Assembly: GCF_900302465.1 (NCBI RefSeq)
Contig: NZ_OMOR01000001.1
Coordinates: forward strand, 806,001 to 870,000
Direction of reading: 5' to 3'
DNA from: Ascidiaceihabitans donghaensis
GTDB lineage: Bacteria; Pseudomonadota; Alphaproteobacteria; Rhodobacterales; Rhodobacteraceae
DNA length: 64,000 nucleotides
Below, piece by piece: positions 1 through 8,549 of the stretch (position 1 is its first letter; each line of letters opens with the position of its first letter). The translations under genes and the position numbers were made by a program. A model generated the notes under the pieces. The model saw only the letters and a list, made by a program, of their open reading frames with translations, made no database searches and was not told where the DNA came from.

Positions 1-182
1 GCGAAGCAGAGCTGCAGCGTCTTATCGATGCACTGTATGCACGTGGCAAAGCGCTGAACGCCGCAAGTGTCTTGGAGTTTGACGCGGTGATTGACCCTGC
101 AGATACGCGCCACGCGGTGGACCGCGCCTTTGCGACGGCGGGGGCTGCTGTGCCGGGCCACCGTTATGTTGATGCGTGGTGA
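1..182 (+). CDS. Acyl-CoA carboxylase carboxyltransferase subunit, C-terminal end (partial)
   Basis: Only the last 59 codons are present; the gene begins before the window and the reading frame starts at base 3. The segment carries the stretch FDAVIDPADTR, which is the conserved C-terminal signature of the biotin-dependent carboxyltransferase family (propionyl-, methylcrotonyl- and acetyl-CoA carboxylase beta subunits). These enzymes move a carboxyl group from biotin onto an acyl-CoA. The tail beyond the signature is not enough to tell which acyl-CoA is used. The frame closes with TGA at 180-182, followed by a 93-base gap before the next gene. Confidence 0.75.
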   Translation, partial: EAELQRLIDALYARGKALNAASVLEFDAVIDPADTRHAVDRAFATAGAAVPGHRYVDAW

Positions 183-275
183 ACTGCCGCACAGCTATCA
201 CACCCCCGTGCGCCCCATTGCGCATCTTCGGGAACGTGCTAGCCTGAAGTTAAACCAACAAGAGGTGCCCTGAGC

Positions 276-1988
276 GTGTTACGTTTTCTTCTGTCGTCTG
301 CCCTTGTGGGCGTTTTGTCTTTCTCCAGCTTGGATGTTGCTCAGGCCCAGTCTGCGGCGGGGGCCTATCTGGCGGGGCGTGAGGCCGCTGTGAACAGCGA
401 TTTCAAACAGGCGGCTGCGTATTATAGCAAGGCGCTGGCGCGAGATGCTCAGAATGCAGAATTCATGGACGGGGCGGTTGTGTCGCTTTTGTCGCTGGGT
501 CAGTTGGATAGGGCATTGCCGATTGCAAAGCTGATGGAAGATGCAGACATCCGTGCGCAGGCTGCGCATATGGTGGTGATTGCCGATCTGGTCAAACGCG
601 AAGATTTTGCGACTTTGGCAGCCCGTGATGCAGAAACACTTGGAATTGGACCCCTCGTTGACGGATTGTTGGCCGCTTGGACCAAGGTCGGTCTTGGGGA
701 TATGCAAGGGGCATTGGTCAGCTTTGATGCATTGATGGATGAACCCAGCTTTGGCGGATTTGCACGCTATCAAAAAGCGATGGCGTTGGCATCGACTGGC
801 GATTTCGCAGCCGCCGAAGCCGTTTACGCGTCGGATGATGCCGGGGCTTTGAATATTATGCGGCGTGGGATTATGGCGCGTGCCGAAATCCTGTCGCAAC
901 TGGATCGCAACGAAGATGCATTGCAAAATCTGCGTCTGGCCTTCGGGGCGGCCTCTGATCCGGAACTGGCGCGTTTGGTCGAAGGGCTTGAAGCGGGCAA
1001 GACGATGCCGTTCACCCATGTGACGTCGGCCCGCGATGGCCATGCCGAAGTGTTCCACACCTTGGCAGATGTGCTGCGCGGTGAAGCAGGGGCAAATTAC
1101 ACGCTGCTTTATGCGCGTCTGGCACAGTATATTCGCCCTGACCATATCGACAGCGCTTTGTTGAATGCTTCGCTTTTGGAGGAATTGGGACAGTTCGATC
1201 TGGCAATCGCAGCTTACGAATCTGTCCCTGACGGGCATGCGGCCACCCACGCGGCGCAGTTGGGACGCGCCGCTGCCCTGCGCCGCAGTGGCAAGCCCGA
1301 TGCCGCAATTGAGGCACTGCAGCAAATGTCGCGGCGCTTTCCTGATATGGCGCCTGTGTTTTCGACTTTGGGCGATGTCTACCGGCAACAAGAACGCTAT
1401 AGCGATGCCGTGGGTGCCTATGACCGGACATTAGAACTGATGGAACCCGACGCGCGAGGGCGTTGGTTTTCTCACTACGCCCGTGCCATCGCCCATGAGC
1501 GTTTGGACAATTGGGACATGGCAGAAGCGGACTTTCGACAAGCTTTGGCATTGAACCCTGATCAGCCACAGGTGTTGAATTACCTAGGCTATTCGATGGT
1601 CGAGAAACAGATTAATCTTGATGAAGCCCTTGGAATGATTGAAAAAGCCGTCGCAAAAGAACCGGACAGCGGCTACATTGTCGACAGTTTGGGATGGGTT
1701 TTGTACCGGCTTGGCCGTTACGGCGAAGCGGTGGCCCATATGGAACGTGCCGTGGAATTGATGCCTGTTGACCCAGTTGTGAATGACCACTTGGGCGATG
1801 TGTATTGGGCTGTTGGCCGCACCCGCGAAGCTGAATTCCAATGGAGCCGCGCTTTGTCTTTTGCTGAATACGGCACGGCCAGTGAAGATGTGAAACCGGA
1901 CCGCATTCGGCGCAAGCTTGAGGTTGGTTTGGATGTGGTGCTGGAGGAAGAAGGCGCCGATCCCCTGAAGGTTGCCGATGACAACTGA
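276..1988 (+). CDS. Secreted tetratricopeptide-repeat protein upstream of ispE
   Basis: A 570-residue protein starting at GTG, with AGAGG about ten bases upstream as ribosome binding site. Residues 1-24 form a signal peptide (hydrophobic LLSSALVGVLSF core, cleavage after AQA), so the mature protein is periplasmic or membrane associated. The rest is helical repeat; the last 200 residues are clear TPR units (for example VLNYLGYSMVEKQ, IVDSLGWVLYRLGRYGEA, VNDHLGDVYWAVGRTREA). This C-terminal TPR arrangement is a recurrent proteobacterial family that I recall lying next to ispE. Function is probably protein-protein interaction in the envelope; no enzyme domain is visible. It overlaps ispE by 11 bases, which suggests translational coupling. 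Confidence 0.85.
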   Translation: MLRFLLSSALVGVLSFSSLDVAQAQSAAGAYLAGREAAVNSDFKQAAAYYSKALARDAQNAEFMDGAVVSLLSLGQLDRALPIAKLMEDADIRAQAAHMVVIADLVKREDFATLAARDAETLGIGPLVDGLLAAWTKVGLGDMQGALVSFDALMDEPSFGGFARYQKAMALASTGDFAAAEAVYASDDAGALNIMRRGIMARAEILSQLDRNEDALQNLRLAFGAASDPELARLVEGLEAGKTMPFTHVTSARDGHAEVFHTLADVLRGEAGANYTLLYARLAQYIRPDHIDSALLNASLLEELGQFDLAIAAYESVPDGHAATHAAQLGRAAALRRSGKPDAAIEALQQMSRRFPDMAPVFSTLGDVYRQQERYSDAVGAYDRTLELMEPDARGRWFSHYARAIAHERLDNWDMAEADFRQALALNPDQPQVLNYLGYSMVEKQINLDEALGMIEKAVAKEPDSGYIVDSLGWVLYRLGRYGEAVAHMERAVELMPVDPVVNDHLGDVYWAVGRTREAEFQWSRALSFAEYGTASEDVKPDRIRRKLEVGLDVVLEEEGADPLKVADDN

Positions 1989-2775
1989 GTGCTTCGCACC
2001 CGCTAAAATCAACCTGACACTACATGTCACAGGGCAGCGGGCAGATGGGTATCATTTGCTCGATTCTCTGGTTGTGTTTGCCGATGTGGGTGATGCGATA
2101 ACCTTCACCCCAGCGCCTGAAATGTCCCTGACGGTGGATGGCCCTTTTTCTACAGGTGTGCCGTGCGACGGGCGCAACCTGCTTTGGAAAGCCGCGGAAT
2201 TGGCAGGTGTGACGGGTCATTTGACATTACAAAAGAACCTTCCGCATGGGGCCGGAATTGGCGGTGGTTCGTCCGACGCGGGTGCTTTGCTGCGTGCGTT
2301 GGGCTGCGACAACGCCGGCTTGGCGCTGGGCGCTGATGTGCCGGTGTGTTCATATGGCAGGGCGGCGCGGATGCAGGGCATAGGTGACATGGTGCACCCT
2401 GTCGCCAACGTGCCCCCGCTTTTTGCGGTATTGGTGAATTCGGGGGCCTATGTGCCGACCCCGCAGGTCTTTCAGGCTTTGGCGCAAAAAGACAATTCAG
2501 GTCAGGAAGACATGCCACAGCATGGCGTGGATTTTACACAGTGGTTGCACCGGCAGCGCAACGATCTTCAAGCCGCTGCCATCACAATAGCCCCTGAGAT
2601 TGGCTCAGTTCTTGCGGCGCTAGCGGCCTGCGATGGTCAAAATCTGGTGCGGATGTCTGGGTCCGGGGCGACGTGCTTTGCATTGTTTGATACAGCGCCC
2701 AAAGCCCAAGCTGCAGCCCATACACTTGCAACGGCAAATCCCGATTGGTGGGTTAAACCTTGCGTGCTTAGTTGA
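1978..2775 (+). CDS. ispE: 4-diphosphocytidyl-2-C-methyl-D-erythritol kinase
   Basis: IspE phosphorylates CDP-methylerythritol with ATP in the non-mevalonate (MEP) isoprenoid pathway. The 265-residue GHMP kinase shows the N-terminal PAKINLTLHVTG motif (residues 8-19), the glycine-rich phosphate loop GAGIGGGSSDAG near residue 92, the catalytic Asp in GADVPVC, and the C-terminal MSGSGATCFALF motif. I chose ATG 1978 rather than an in-frame TTG at 1972. The gene overlaps the TPR gene upstream and overlaps convergent ispB by 8 bases, so two isoprenoid genes lie tail to tail. Confidence 0.95.
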   Translation: MTTECFAPAKINLTLHVTGQRADGYHLLDSLVVFADVGDAITFTPAPEMSLTVDGPFSTGVPCDGRNLLWKAAELAGVTGHLTLQKNLPHGAGIGGGSSDAGALLRALGCDNAGLALGADVPVCSYGRAARMQGIGDMVHPVANVPPLFAVLVNSGAYVPTPQVFQALAQKDNSGQEDMPQHGVDFTQWLHRQRNDLQAAAITIAPEIGSVLAALAACDGQNLVRMSGSGATCFALFDTAPKAQAAAHTLATANPDWWVKPCVLS

Positions 2776-3769
2776 CGCGATCCACCACGTAATCCGCCAG
2801 ATCAATCAGCATTTGCTTTACAGGGTGGTCTGGCAATCCGTCCAAAGCCGCCTTGCCTTTTTCAGCCCAAGCCAAAGCATCGTCGCGCGTTGCGGCCAGT
2901 GTGCCATGCGTGTTCAACAGGGTCAGGGCGTGATCAAGATCACCGTCCTCTTGCACACCTTTTTCGATAGTGCGTTGCCAGAAGGCGCGTTCTTCTGCGT
3001 CGGCCAAGGCGATTGCTTTGATAACGGGTAACGTCAATTTGCGTTCGCGAAAGTCGTCGCCGATGTTTTTGCCTGTGGCAGCCGCTTGGCCTTGATAATC
3101 CAGCAAATCATCCACGATCTGGAAGGACACGCCAAGGGCATCTCCGTAGTCATACAAAGCCTGTACCGTCGCGTCGTCGGCCCCGGCAATCACCCCCCCA
3201 ACTTCGGTGGCCGCAGAAAACAAAGCTGCTGTCTTGCCGCGCACAACCTGCAAGTAAATGGCTTCGGTTGTGGCCAGATCTTGCGCGGCGGTCAGTTGCA
3301 GTACTTCTCCTTCCGCAATGGTGGCGGATGCGTTGGCCAAAATGTCCAATACTCGTAGTGATCCGGTTTCGACCATCAACTGGAAGGACCGTGAAAACAG
3401 ATAATCCCCGACCAAAACAGATGATTTGTTGTCCCAAAGCAGGTTGGCAGTCGGGCGTCCACGGCGTTGGCCGCTTTCATCTACAACATCATCATGCAGC
3501 AAAGTGGCAGTGTGAATGAACTCAACCGTCGCTGCCAAGTGCACGTGGAACGGACCGTCGTAGCCACACATATGCGCCGCGGCCAAAGTCATCATGGGGC
3601 GCAAACGCTTGCCGCCCGCTTCCACCAGATGGGCGGTGACTTCTGGAATGCGTGGGGCGTGTTCGGATGCCATCCGGTCGCGGATCAAAGCGTTCACAGC
3701 GACCATGTCATCAGACAAAAATGCGGCCAACTGGTCGTGTGGTTTCTGGATTTCCAAGGCACTGTCCAT
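2768..3769 (-). CDS. ispB: Polyprenyl diphosphate synthase (octaprenyl/decaprenyl type)
   Basis: A 333-residue trans-prenyltransferase. The two aspartate-rich motifs are intact: DDVVD at residues 93-97 and DDLLD at 220-224, with GGKRLRP at 52-58. Enzymes of this type extend farnesyl or geranylgeranyl diphosphate to the C40-C50 chain used for the ubiquinone side chain; in this lineage the chain is usually decaprenyl, but the sequence alone does not prove length. Start at 3769 is chosen because GGGGA lies 9 bases upstream, whereas the open frame continues 26 codons further without a signal. The gene is divergent from the DUF2007 gene and convergent with ispE. Confidence 0.93.
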   Translation of the reverse strand: MDSALEIQKPHDQLAAFLSDDMVAVNALIRDRMASEHAPRIPEVTAHLVEAGGKRLRPMMTLAAAHMCGYDGPFHVHLAATVEFIHTATLLHDDVVDESGQRRGRPTANLLWDNKSSVLVGDYLFSRSFQLMVETGSLRVLDILANASATIAEGEVLQLTAAQDLATTEAIYLQVVRGKTAALFSAATEVGGVIAGADDATVQALYDYGDALGVSFQIVDDLLDYQGQAAATGKNIGDDFRERKLTLPVIKAIALADAEERAFWQRTIEKGVQEDGDLDHALTLLNTHGTLAATRDDALAWAEKGKAALDGLPDHPVKQMLIDLADYVVDRVN

Positions 3770-3825
3770 GATGTTTCCCCAAGGTCTCTCGACTGTTGCG
3801 TGCCTTGGGCGTAAACCCTTGGCGT

Positions 3826-4041
3826 ATGAAGGAACTTTTGCGCACAACCGACCCGACGATCATTGCATTCGCGACAGCCCTCCTGTCAGGCGAGGATATA
3901 GATTGTTTTCAAATGGACGTAAATATGAGCGTGCTCGAAGGTGGCATTGGAATCTTCCCCCGTAGACTGATGGTACGGGACGGAGATCATGATGCCGCGG
4001 TGCGGGTGATGCGTGATAATGAAATTGACCTTGGAAAATGA
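3826..4041 (+). CDS. DUF2007 family small protein
   Basis: A 71-residue protein beginning MKELLRTTDP and containing the family core NMSVLEGGIGIFPRRLMV, typical of DUF2007 (putative signal-transducing protein, ferredoxin-like fold of about 70 residues). Its biochemical role is not established. It lies divergent from ispB with 56 bases between the starts, and its last 23 bases overlap the start of the methyltransferase gene, so the two are probably co-transcribed and translationally coupled. Confidence 0.8.
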   Translation: MKELLRTTDPTIIAFATALLSGEDIDCFQMDVNMSVLEGGIGIFPRRLMVRDGDHDAAVRVMRDNEIDLGK

Positions 4042-4762
4042 CCTGACATATGACGCGTTTCTGGGTGGAAAACTGCATCTGTGGCAGCCACGGCGGGGAT
4101 ATCGGGCAGGTGTAGACCCTGTTTTGTTGGCTGCCAGCGTCGAGGCGAAGCCAGGGCAAACAGCTTTGGATCTAGGCTGCGGCGTTGGGGCTGCGGCACT
4201 TTGCCTTAAGGCGCGTTTGCCGGATGTGGACGTGTTTGGGGTGGAACGTCAGGCATTTTACGCAGATTTGGCGCAACGCAACGGTTTGAACGTCTTGCAA
4301 GCAGATCTTGCTGCGCTGCCTGCTGATGTGCGGCAGCGACAGTTTGATCATGTTCTGGCCAACCCCCCGTATTTTGATCGCTCTGCCAGTGTCGCGGCCA
4401 GCGATGTGGGGCGCGAAACAGCAATGGGTGAAGCGACACCTTTGCAAAAGTGGGTTGAGGTTGCGGCCAAGCGATTGAAACCAAAAGGATATGTGCATTT
4501 CATTCATCGTGCAGAGCGGTTGCCGGACCTTTTGGCCGCGTTGCCATCATCCATGGGGTCCACGCAGGTTTTGCCGATTGCGCCGCGCACCGGACGCCGC
4601 GCCGAATTGGTGATTTTGCGTGCACGAAAGGAAGGTCGCGCTGCATTTGAACTATTTTATCCGCGCATTTTGCACTGCGGCGAAAAGCACGAAAAAGACG
4701 GTGAAAGCTACACCGCTGAAATCAAAGCAGTTTTGCGTGACGGGGCCGCGCTCAAGTTTTAA
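4019..4762 (+). CDS. tRNA1(Val) (adenine-N6)-methyltransferase-like protein
   Basis: A Rossmann-fold SAM-dependent methyltransferase of 247 residues. Motif I is ALDLGCGVGAAALCLK and motif IV is NPPY, the signature of N6-adenine or N5-glutamine methyltransferases. The N-terminal segment TYDAFLGGKLHLWQPRRGYRA resembles the TrmN6/YfiC family, which methylates A37 of tRNA1(Val). Substrate assignment is by family resemblance. ATG 4019 was chosen over GTG 4013; both lie inside the end of the DUF2007 gene. Confidence 0.8.
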   Translation: MKLTLENDLTYDAFLGGKLHLWQPRRGYRAGVDPVLLAASVEAKPGQTALDLGCGVGAAALCLKARLPDVDVFGVERQAFYADLAQRNGLNVLQADLAALPADVRQRQFDHVLANPPYFDRSASVAASDVGRETAMGEATPLQKWVEVAAKRLKPKGYVHFIHRAERLPDLLAALPSSMGSTQVLPIAPRTGRRAELVILRARKEGRAAFELFYPRILHCGEKHEKDGESYTAEIKAVLRDGAALKF

Positions 4763-4865
4763 TCATTCATTAAGAGGTTCTCTGCCTACAATGCGGGTGC
4801 GGCGTGACAGATCATGTAATCCATGATTCAATCATCCTCGCAACTTGATCAATCAGGAGGACTAA

Positions 4866-5030
4866 ATGAGCTTGAATGCACATCTTGAGACACTGAAAAA
4901 GAAGCACACTTCCCTCAGCGAAGCTGTCGAACAAGCGCAACGTGCGCCGGGCGCGGATGCGATGGAAGTGGCCGCGATGAAGAAGCAAAAGCTACGACTT
5001 AAAGAACAAATCACACGACTGTCTGATTAG
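4866..5030 (+). CDS. YdcH/DUF465-family small protein
   Basis: A 54-residue, highly charged, helical protein (MSLNAHLETLKKKHTSL start, KKQKLRLKEQITRL end). The KKQKLRLKEQI segment is the hallmark of DUF465 (YdcH), a family of unknown function forming a short antiparallel coiled coil. A strong AGGAGG ribosome binding site lies five bases upstream of ATG. The gene stands alone between the methyltransferase and the convergent LysR gene. A second paralogue lies at 58961-59185. Confidence 0.85.
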   Translation: MSLNAHLETLKKKHTSLSEAVEQAQRAPGADAMEVAAMKKQKLRLKEQITRLSD

Positions 5031-5035
5031 ACAGG

Positions 5036-5980
5036 CTAGGATTTTCGGTCCGTTACCGGAATAATATCCAAAGATGCTGTGATGTTGGCGGTTTTGTCGA
5101 TTTCTGCCAACATCCATTCCCGCAAGGCTTTCACTTGGGGGCGGTTTTCAGTTCCTTGTGGGCACAAAAACCGGAAACGTGCGCCCGTTCCAAGCGCCGT
5201 TGTGAACGGTAGGACAAAACGACCGTCAGCGATGTCCTTGACCACCAACGCTCTTCGACCCAACACGACACCTACACCAGCCAATGCAGCGTCCACGGCA
5301 TGGTCGGCTTGTGAAAACTGCGGCCCATGTAGATCATGGAATGAAACGCCCATCGCATTGAACCACGCGGGCCAATCGCATTTTGGGTTCAAAAAATCGA
5401 TACTGTGATCCACGATCAGCGGTGCATCAACCAGACTTTCGGGGGTTGGGTATTTTTCCGCCAGATCCGAGGTCATGACTGGAGCCACCCATTCTTCTGC
5501 CAAAGGTAAAGAAAACAGGCTTTCGTCCGGGCCATATCCAAACCGGATTGCCACATCAATTGCATCTCGCCCAAAATCCATCATGCGCAACGACGCCGAA
5601 AAGCGAAGCTCAATTTCGGGGTGGGCTTGGGCAAATTCATACAATCGCGGGGCCAACCATTTTGCCGTGAAGGCTGGTCCGGCTGTCACGGTGAGTGTCT
5701 GGGTGTCTTGTAAACGAACAGCCGCCCGCCAAGCTGCGGCCAGTGTTTGGAACCCGTCTTTCGCACCGGGCGCCAAGGCGGTCCCGGCCTCTGTCAACTC
5801 GACTGCCCGATTCAGGCGACGAAACAATGGAGCACCAAGGTAGTCTTCAATAGATTTGATCTGATAGCTAAGTGCAGCCGGGGTCACGTGCAACTCATCT
5901 GCAGCTTTTGCAAAGGACATATGGCGTGCGGCGGCATCAAAAGCACGCAAAGCGGTTAGCGGAGGCAGGCGATCAGGCAT
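5036..5980 (-). CDS. LysR-family transcriptional regulator (GcvA-like)
   Basis: A 314-residue regulator starting MPDRLPPLTALRAFDAAARH. The winged helix-turn-helix covers about residues 5-65 (FAKAADELHVTPAALSYQIKSIE recognition region) and a LysR substrate-binding domain follows. The order of the N-terminal motif is typical of the GcvA subgroup. ATG 5980 was preferred to upstream in-frame starts because a perfect inverted repeat (TTCAGT-N8-ACTGAA, 5987-6006) lies directly upstream, where a LysR protein usually binds. The neighbour in the opposite direction is a 39-residue micro-gene. The inducer is unknown. Confidence 0.88.
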   Translation of the reverse strand: MPDRLPPLTALRAFDAAARHMSFAKAADELHVTPAALSYQIKSIEDYLGAPLFRRLNRAVELTEAGTALAPGAKDGFQTLAAAWRAAVRLQDTQTLTVTAGPAFTAKWLAPRLYEFAQAHPEIELRFSASLRMMDFGRDAIDVAIRFGYGPDESLFSLPLAEEWVAPVMTSDLAEKYPTPESLVDAPLIVDHSIDFLNPKCDWPAWFNAMGVSFHDLHGPQFSQADHAVDAALAGVGVVLGRRALVVKDIADGRFVLPFTTALGTGARFRFLCPQGTENRPQVKALREWMLAEIDKTANITASLDIIPVTDRKS

Positions 5981-5986
5981 ATTCAG

Positions 5987-6006
5987 TTCAGTATACCTTA
6001 ACTGAA
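5987..6006. promoter_or_regulatory. Inverted repeat, candidate LysR operator
   Basis: A perfect six-base dyad TTCAGT-N8-ACTGAA lies between the divergent LysR gene and the micro-gene at 6091, seven bases upstream of the regulator start. LysR proteins typically autoregulate from a dyad in the shared divergent promoter. This role is inferred from position and symmetry only. Confidence 0.5.
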
Positions 6007-6090
6007 GCGTTGAAAAGTCTCGTTTGTCGTAACCACGAGAGTTGCCCATATTAGGAACAAGTCAAAAATGCCAAAGCGAAGGAAAACCCA

Positions 6091-6210
6091 ATGTTTGAAG
6101 TAGCAACAAGCCCCGCCATGCGTCGTGCCATCAAAATCGCCCATGAAGAACGCGCCGAAACGGTTGCCCAAGCTTGGGGCTGGCTGTTTGGTAAAAAATC
6201 TTCCCGCTGA
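6091..6210 (+). CDS. 39-residue micro-protein divergent from LysR
   Basis: An open frame MFEVATSPAMRRAIKIAHEE (continuing to AWGWLFGKKSSR) begins at ATG 6091 with GAAGGA about nine bases upstream and ends at TGA 6208-6210. It is followed by a perfect hairpin terminator, which supports a real transcription unit. The protein is amphipathic and basic, with a tryptophan pair near the C-terminus; I do not recognise a domain. Its position next to a divergent LysR gene with a dyad operator suggests that it is the regulated target. Confidence 0.6.
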   Translation: MFEVATSPAMRRAIKIAHEERAETVAQAWGWLFGKKSSR

Positions 6211-6252
6211 TCACCGAACCAATCTGGTTACGATGATCTTACGGGACGACAA

Positions 6253-6290
6253 AGGGCCGGTTCATTTAACATGAACCGGCCCTTTTTCTA
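6253..6290 (+). terminator. Rho-independent terminator of the micro-gene
   Basis: A perfect 13-base-pair stem (AGGGCCGGTTCAT paired with its complement at 6271-6283) with a five-base loop is followed by TTTCTATTTTTT. It lies between the micro-gene and the convergent phaB gene and may also stop phaB transcription, though the T-tract on that side is short. Confidence 0.85.
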
Positions 6291-6304
6291 TTTTTTAGAA
6301 ACTT

Positions 6305-7027
6305 TTAGACGAAGAATTGTGCACCATTTGCAGAGATCGTCGATCCGTTGATGAACCCGGAATCGTCTGATGCAAGGAACACAACGCAGCGCGCGATTTC
6401 TTCTGGTTCGCCCAAACGCCCAGCCGGGATTTGCGCAATGATACTGTCGCGCACTTTTTCAGGAACGGCCATGACCATGTCAGTACCTATATAGCCGGGG
6501 CAGATGGCGTTGGCGGTGATGCCTGCGCGTGCACCTTCTTGGGCCAGGGATTTCACAATGCCCAAATCGCCCGCTTTCGTGGCCGCGTAGTTCACTTGCG
6601 CGAATTGCCCCTTCTGGCCGTTGATCGAAGAGATGACGATAACGCGACCAAACTTGCGTTCGCGCATGCCGTTCCAGACGGGATGCACTGTGTTGAACAC
6701 ACCTGTCAGGTTCGTATCGACAACTTGATGCCACTGCTCAGGTGTCATTTTGTGAAACGGAGCGTCGCGGGTGATACCAGCGTTGGCCACAACGACGTCA
6801 ACAGGCCCAAGGTCGGCTTCGACTTGCGCGATTCCGGCGGTAGATTCGTCGTAGTCAGCAACGTTCCATTTGTAGGTTTTGATGCCGGTTTCTTCTGTGA
6901 ATTTGGCCGCGGCTTCATCGTTGCCTGCGTAGGTGGCAGCAACGGCGTAACCTGCGTCTTTCAACGCTTGAGAGATAGCGGCGCCGATTCCTCGGGAACC
7001 GCCAGTGACGAGAGCAACGCGTGACAT
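6305..7027 (-). CDS. phbB: Acetoacetyl-CoA reductase
   Basis: A 240-residue short-chain dehydrogenase that reduces acetoacetyl-CoA to (R)-3-hydroxybutyryl-CoA with NADPH, the second step of polyhydroxybutyrate synthesis. The cofactor loop is TGGSRGIG (residues 8-15), and the catalytic Ser-Tyr-Lys are in ISSINGQKGQF and NYAATKAG. The length and the C-terminus GSTISANGAQ match the PhbB/PhaB family. It follows phbA on the same strand after 158 bases that contain a hairpin, so its expression may be lower than or separate from phbA. Confidence 0.95.
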   Translation of the reverse strand: MSRVALVTGGSRGIGAAISQALKDAGYAVAATYAGNDEAAAKFTEETGIKTYKWNVADYDESTAGIAQVEADLGPVDVVVANAGITRDAPFHKMTPEQWHQVVDTNLTGVFNTVHPVWNGMRERKFGRVIVISSINGQKGQFAQVNYAATKAGDLGIVKSLAQEGARAGITANAICPGYIGTDMVMAVPEKVRDSIIAQIPAGRLGEPEEIARCVVFLASDDSGFINGSTISANGAQFFV

Positions 7028-7141
7028 TTTGGAACACTCCTGATTTTTGTCTTCGAAAGGTTATTATAAATTTTATTTTCACGGCGCAACAATATTACGC
7101 TGCGGATGCGAAATAGTTGCGGTCAGATTTTACAAACTAAG

Positions 7142-7168
7142 AAGGCGGCACCAACTGGCACCGCCTTT
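7142..7168 (-). terminator. Hairpin between phbA and phbB
   Basis: On the minus strand the transcript leaving phbA can form a stem AAGGCGG/CCGCCTT with a further small inner pairing, followed by a weak T-rich tail (CTTAGTTTG). It could act as a partial terminator or an mRNA-stabilising end between the two genes. Confidence 0.5.
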
Positions 7169-7185
7169 GTTCAGGTTAAGCTGCC

Positions 7186-8361
7186 TTATGGGCGCTCAAG
7201 ACACATCGCGACGCCCATGCCGCCACCGATGCACAGTGTTGCCAGACCTTTTTTCGCGCCGCGTCGCTTCATTTCAAACAGCAATGTGTTCAATACGCGT
7301 GCACCGGATGCCCCAATCGGGTGACCGATCGCGATGGCGCCGCCATTTACGTTCACGATTGCCGGATCCCAGCCCATGTCCTTGTTCACGGCGCATGCCT
7401 GTGCAGCAAACGCTTCGTTTGCTTCAACCAAGTCGAGGTCTTCAGCTTTCCAGCCGGCTTTTTCCAAGGCTTTGCGGCTGGCATAGATCGGACCAACCCC
7501 CATGATGGATGGGTCAAGGCCTGCGGTTGCGTAAGATGCGATACGCGCCAGTGGCTCAATGCCGCGTTTTTCGGCCTCATCGGCGCTCATCAGCAGTGCG
7601 CCGGCGGCACCGTCGTTCAGGCCGGATGCGTTTGCAGCGGTAACTGAGCCGTCTTTTGTAAAGGCCGGGCGCAGCTTTTGCATGGCTTCCATTGTCGCGC
7701 CGTGACGAATGTATTCGTCTTGATCGACAATGATGTCGCCCTTGCGTGTTTTCACAGTAAAGGCTGCAATCTCATCTGCGAATTTACCGGCTTTTTGCGC
7801 GGCTTCAGCTTTGTTTTGCGATGCGACGGCGAACTCATCCTGCATGTCGCGGCTGATCTGCCACTGTTCTGCAACGTTTTCAGCTGTTTGACCCATATGG
7901 TAACCGTTGAATGCATCCCAAAGACCGTCACGGATCATTGTGTCGATGTATTTCATGTCGCCCATTTTGTGACCGGCACGCAGATGTGCGGCATGTGGGC
8001 TAAGGGTCATGTTTTCCTGACCGCCTGCGGCGACAATGTTGGCGTCGCCCAATTGAATGTGCTGTGCTGCCAATGCAACGGCGCGCAGACCTGATCCACA
8101 AACCTGATTGATTGACCAAGCAGCACTTTCTTGTGCAAGCCCTGCATTTATGTGCGCTTGACGCGCAGGGTTTTGTCCTTGCGCAGCGGTCAGGACCTGA
8201 CCCAAAATCGTTTCCGATACCTCAGATTTGTCGATACCTGCGCGTGCCACGATCGCCTCGAGCATAGCGGACCCCAAATCGTGGGCAGGGGTGTTGGCAA
8301 AAGAGCCGCCGAAGCTGCCCACCGCAGTACGGGCTGCGGATGCGATGACGATGTTGGTCAT
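7186..8361 (-). CDS. phbA: Acetyl-CoA acetyltransferase (beta-ketothiolase)
   Basis: A 391-residue biosynthetic thiolase that condenses two acetyl-CoA to acetoacetyl-CoA, feeding phbB. The three catalytic elements are present: the nucleophilic Cys in [12 protein letters not shown] (about residue 88), His in [12 protein letters not shown] (about 348) and Cys in CIGGGMGVA (about 378). The pair phbA-phbB supplies the monomer for polyhydroxybutyrate; no PHB synthase lies in this window. The 188 bases upstream, before the EAL gene, should hold its promoter. Confidence 0.95.
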   Translation of the reverse strand: MTNIVIASAARTAVGSFGGSFANTPAHDLGSAMLEAIVARAGIDKSEVSETILGQVLTAAQGQNPARQAHINAGLAQESAAWSINQVCGSGLRAVALAAQHIQLGDANIVAAGGQENMTLSPHAAHLRAGHKMGDMKYIDTMIRDGLWDAFNGYHMGQTAENVAEQWQISRDMQDEFAVASQNKAEAAQKAGKFADEIAAFTVKTRKGDIIVDQDEYIRHGATMEAMQKLRPAFTKDGSVTAANASGLNDGAAGALLMSADEAEKRGIEPLARIASYATAGLDPSIMGVGPIYASRKALEKAGWKAEDLDLVEANEAFAAQACAVNKDMGWDPAIVNVNGGAIAIGHPIGASGARVLNTLLFEMKRRGAKKGLATLCIGGGMGVAMCLERP

Positions 8362-8549
8362 GGTAGTTGTGTCCTCTTACGAAAATGCCAGAGGTCTAAG
8401 GTAGCCATCAGCTTTGCCCCTGTGCGTTCCACATGTAGCGGATTCGCCGCATTGCGGCAACGCGACAGAACTGCGCATTCGATCAAAGCTAGGGGGATGG
8501 CTCTGCTGTTACCCTCAAAGACGTGCTCATTTTTGGGGCAGCAGGCGTT

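Noticed and set aside
279-1391. 370-residue open frame antisense to the TPR gene
   Set aside because: The sense strand encodes a signal peptide and TPR repeats in register; the antisense product has no recognisable feature.
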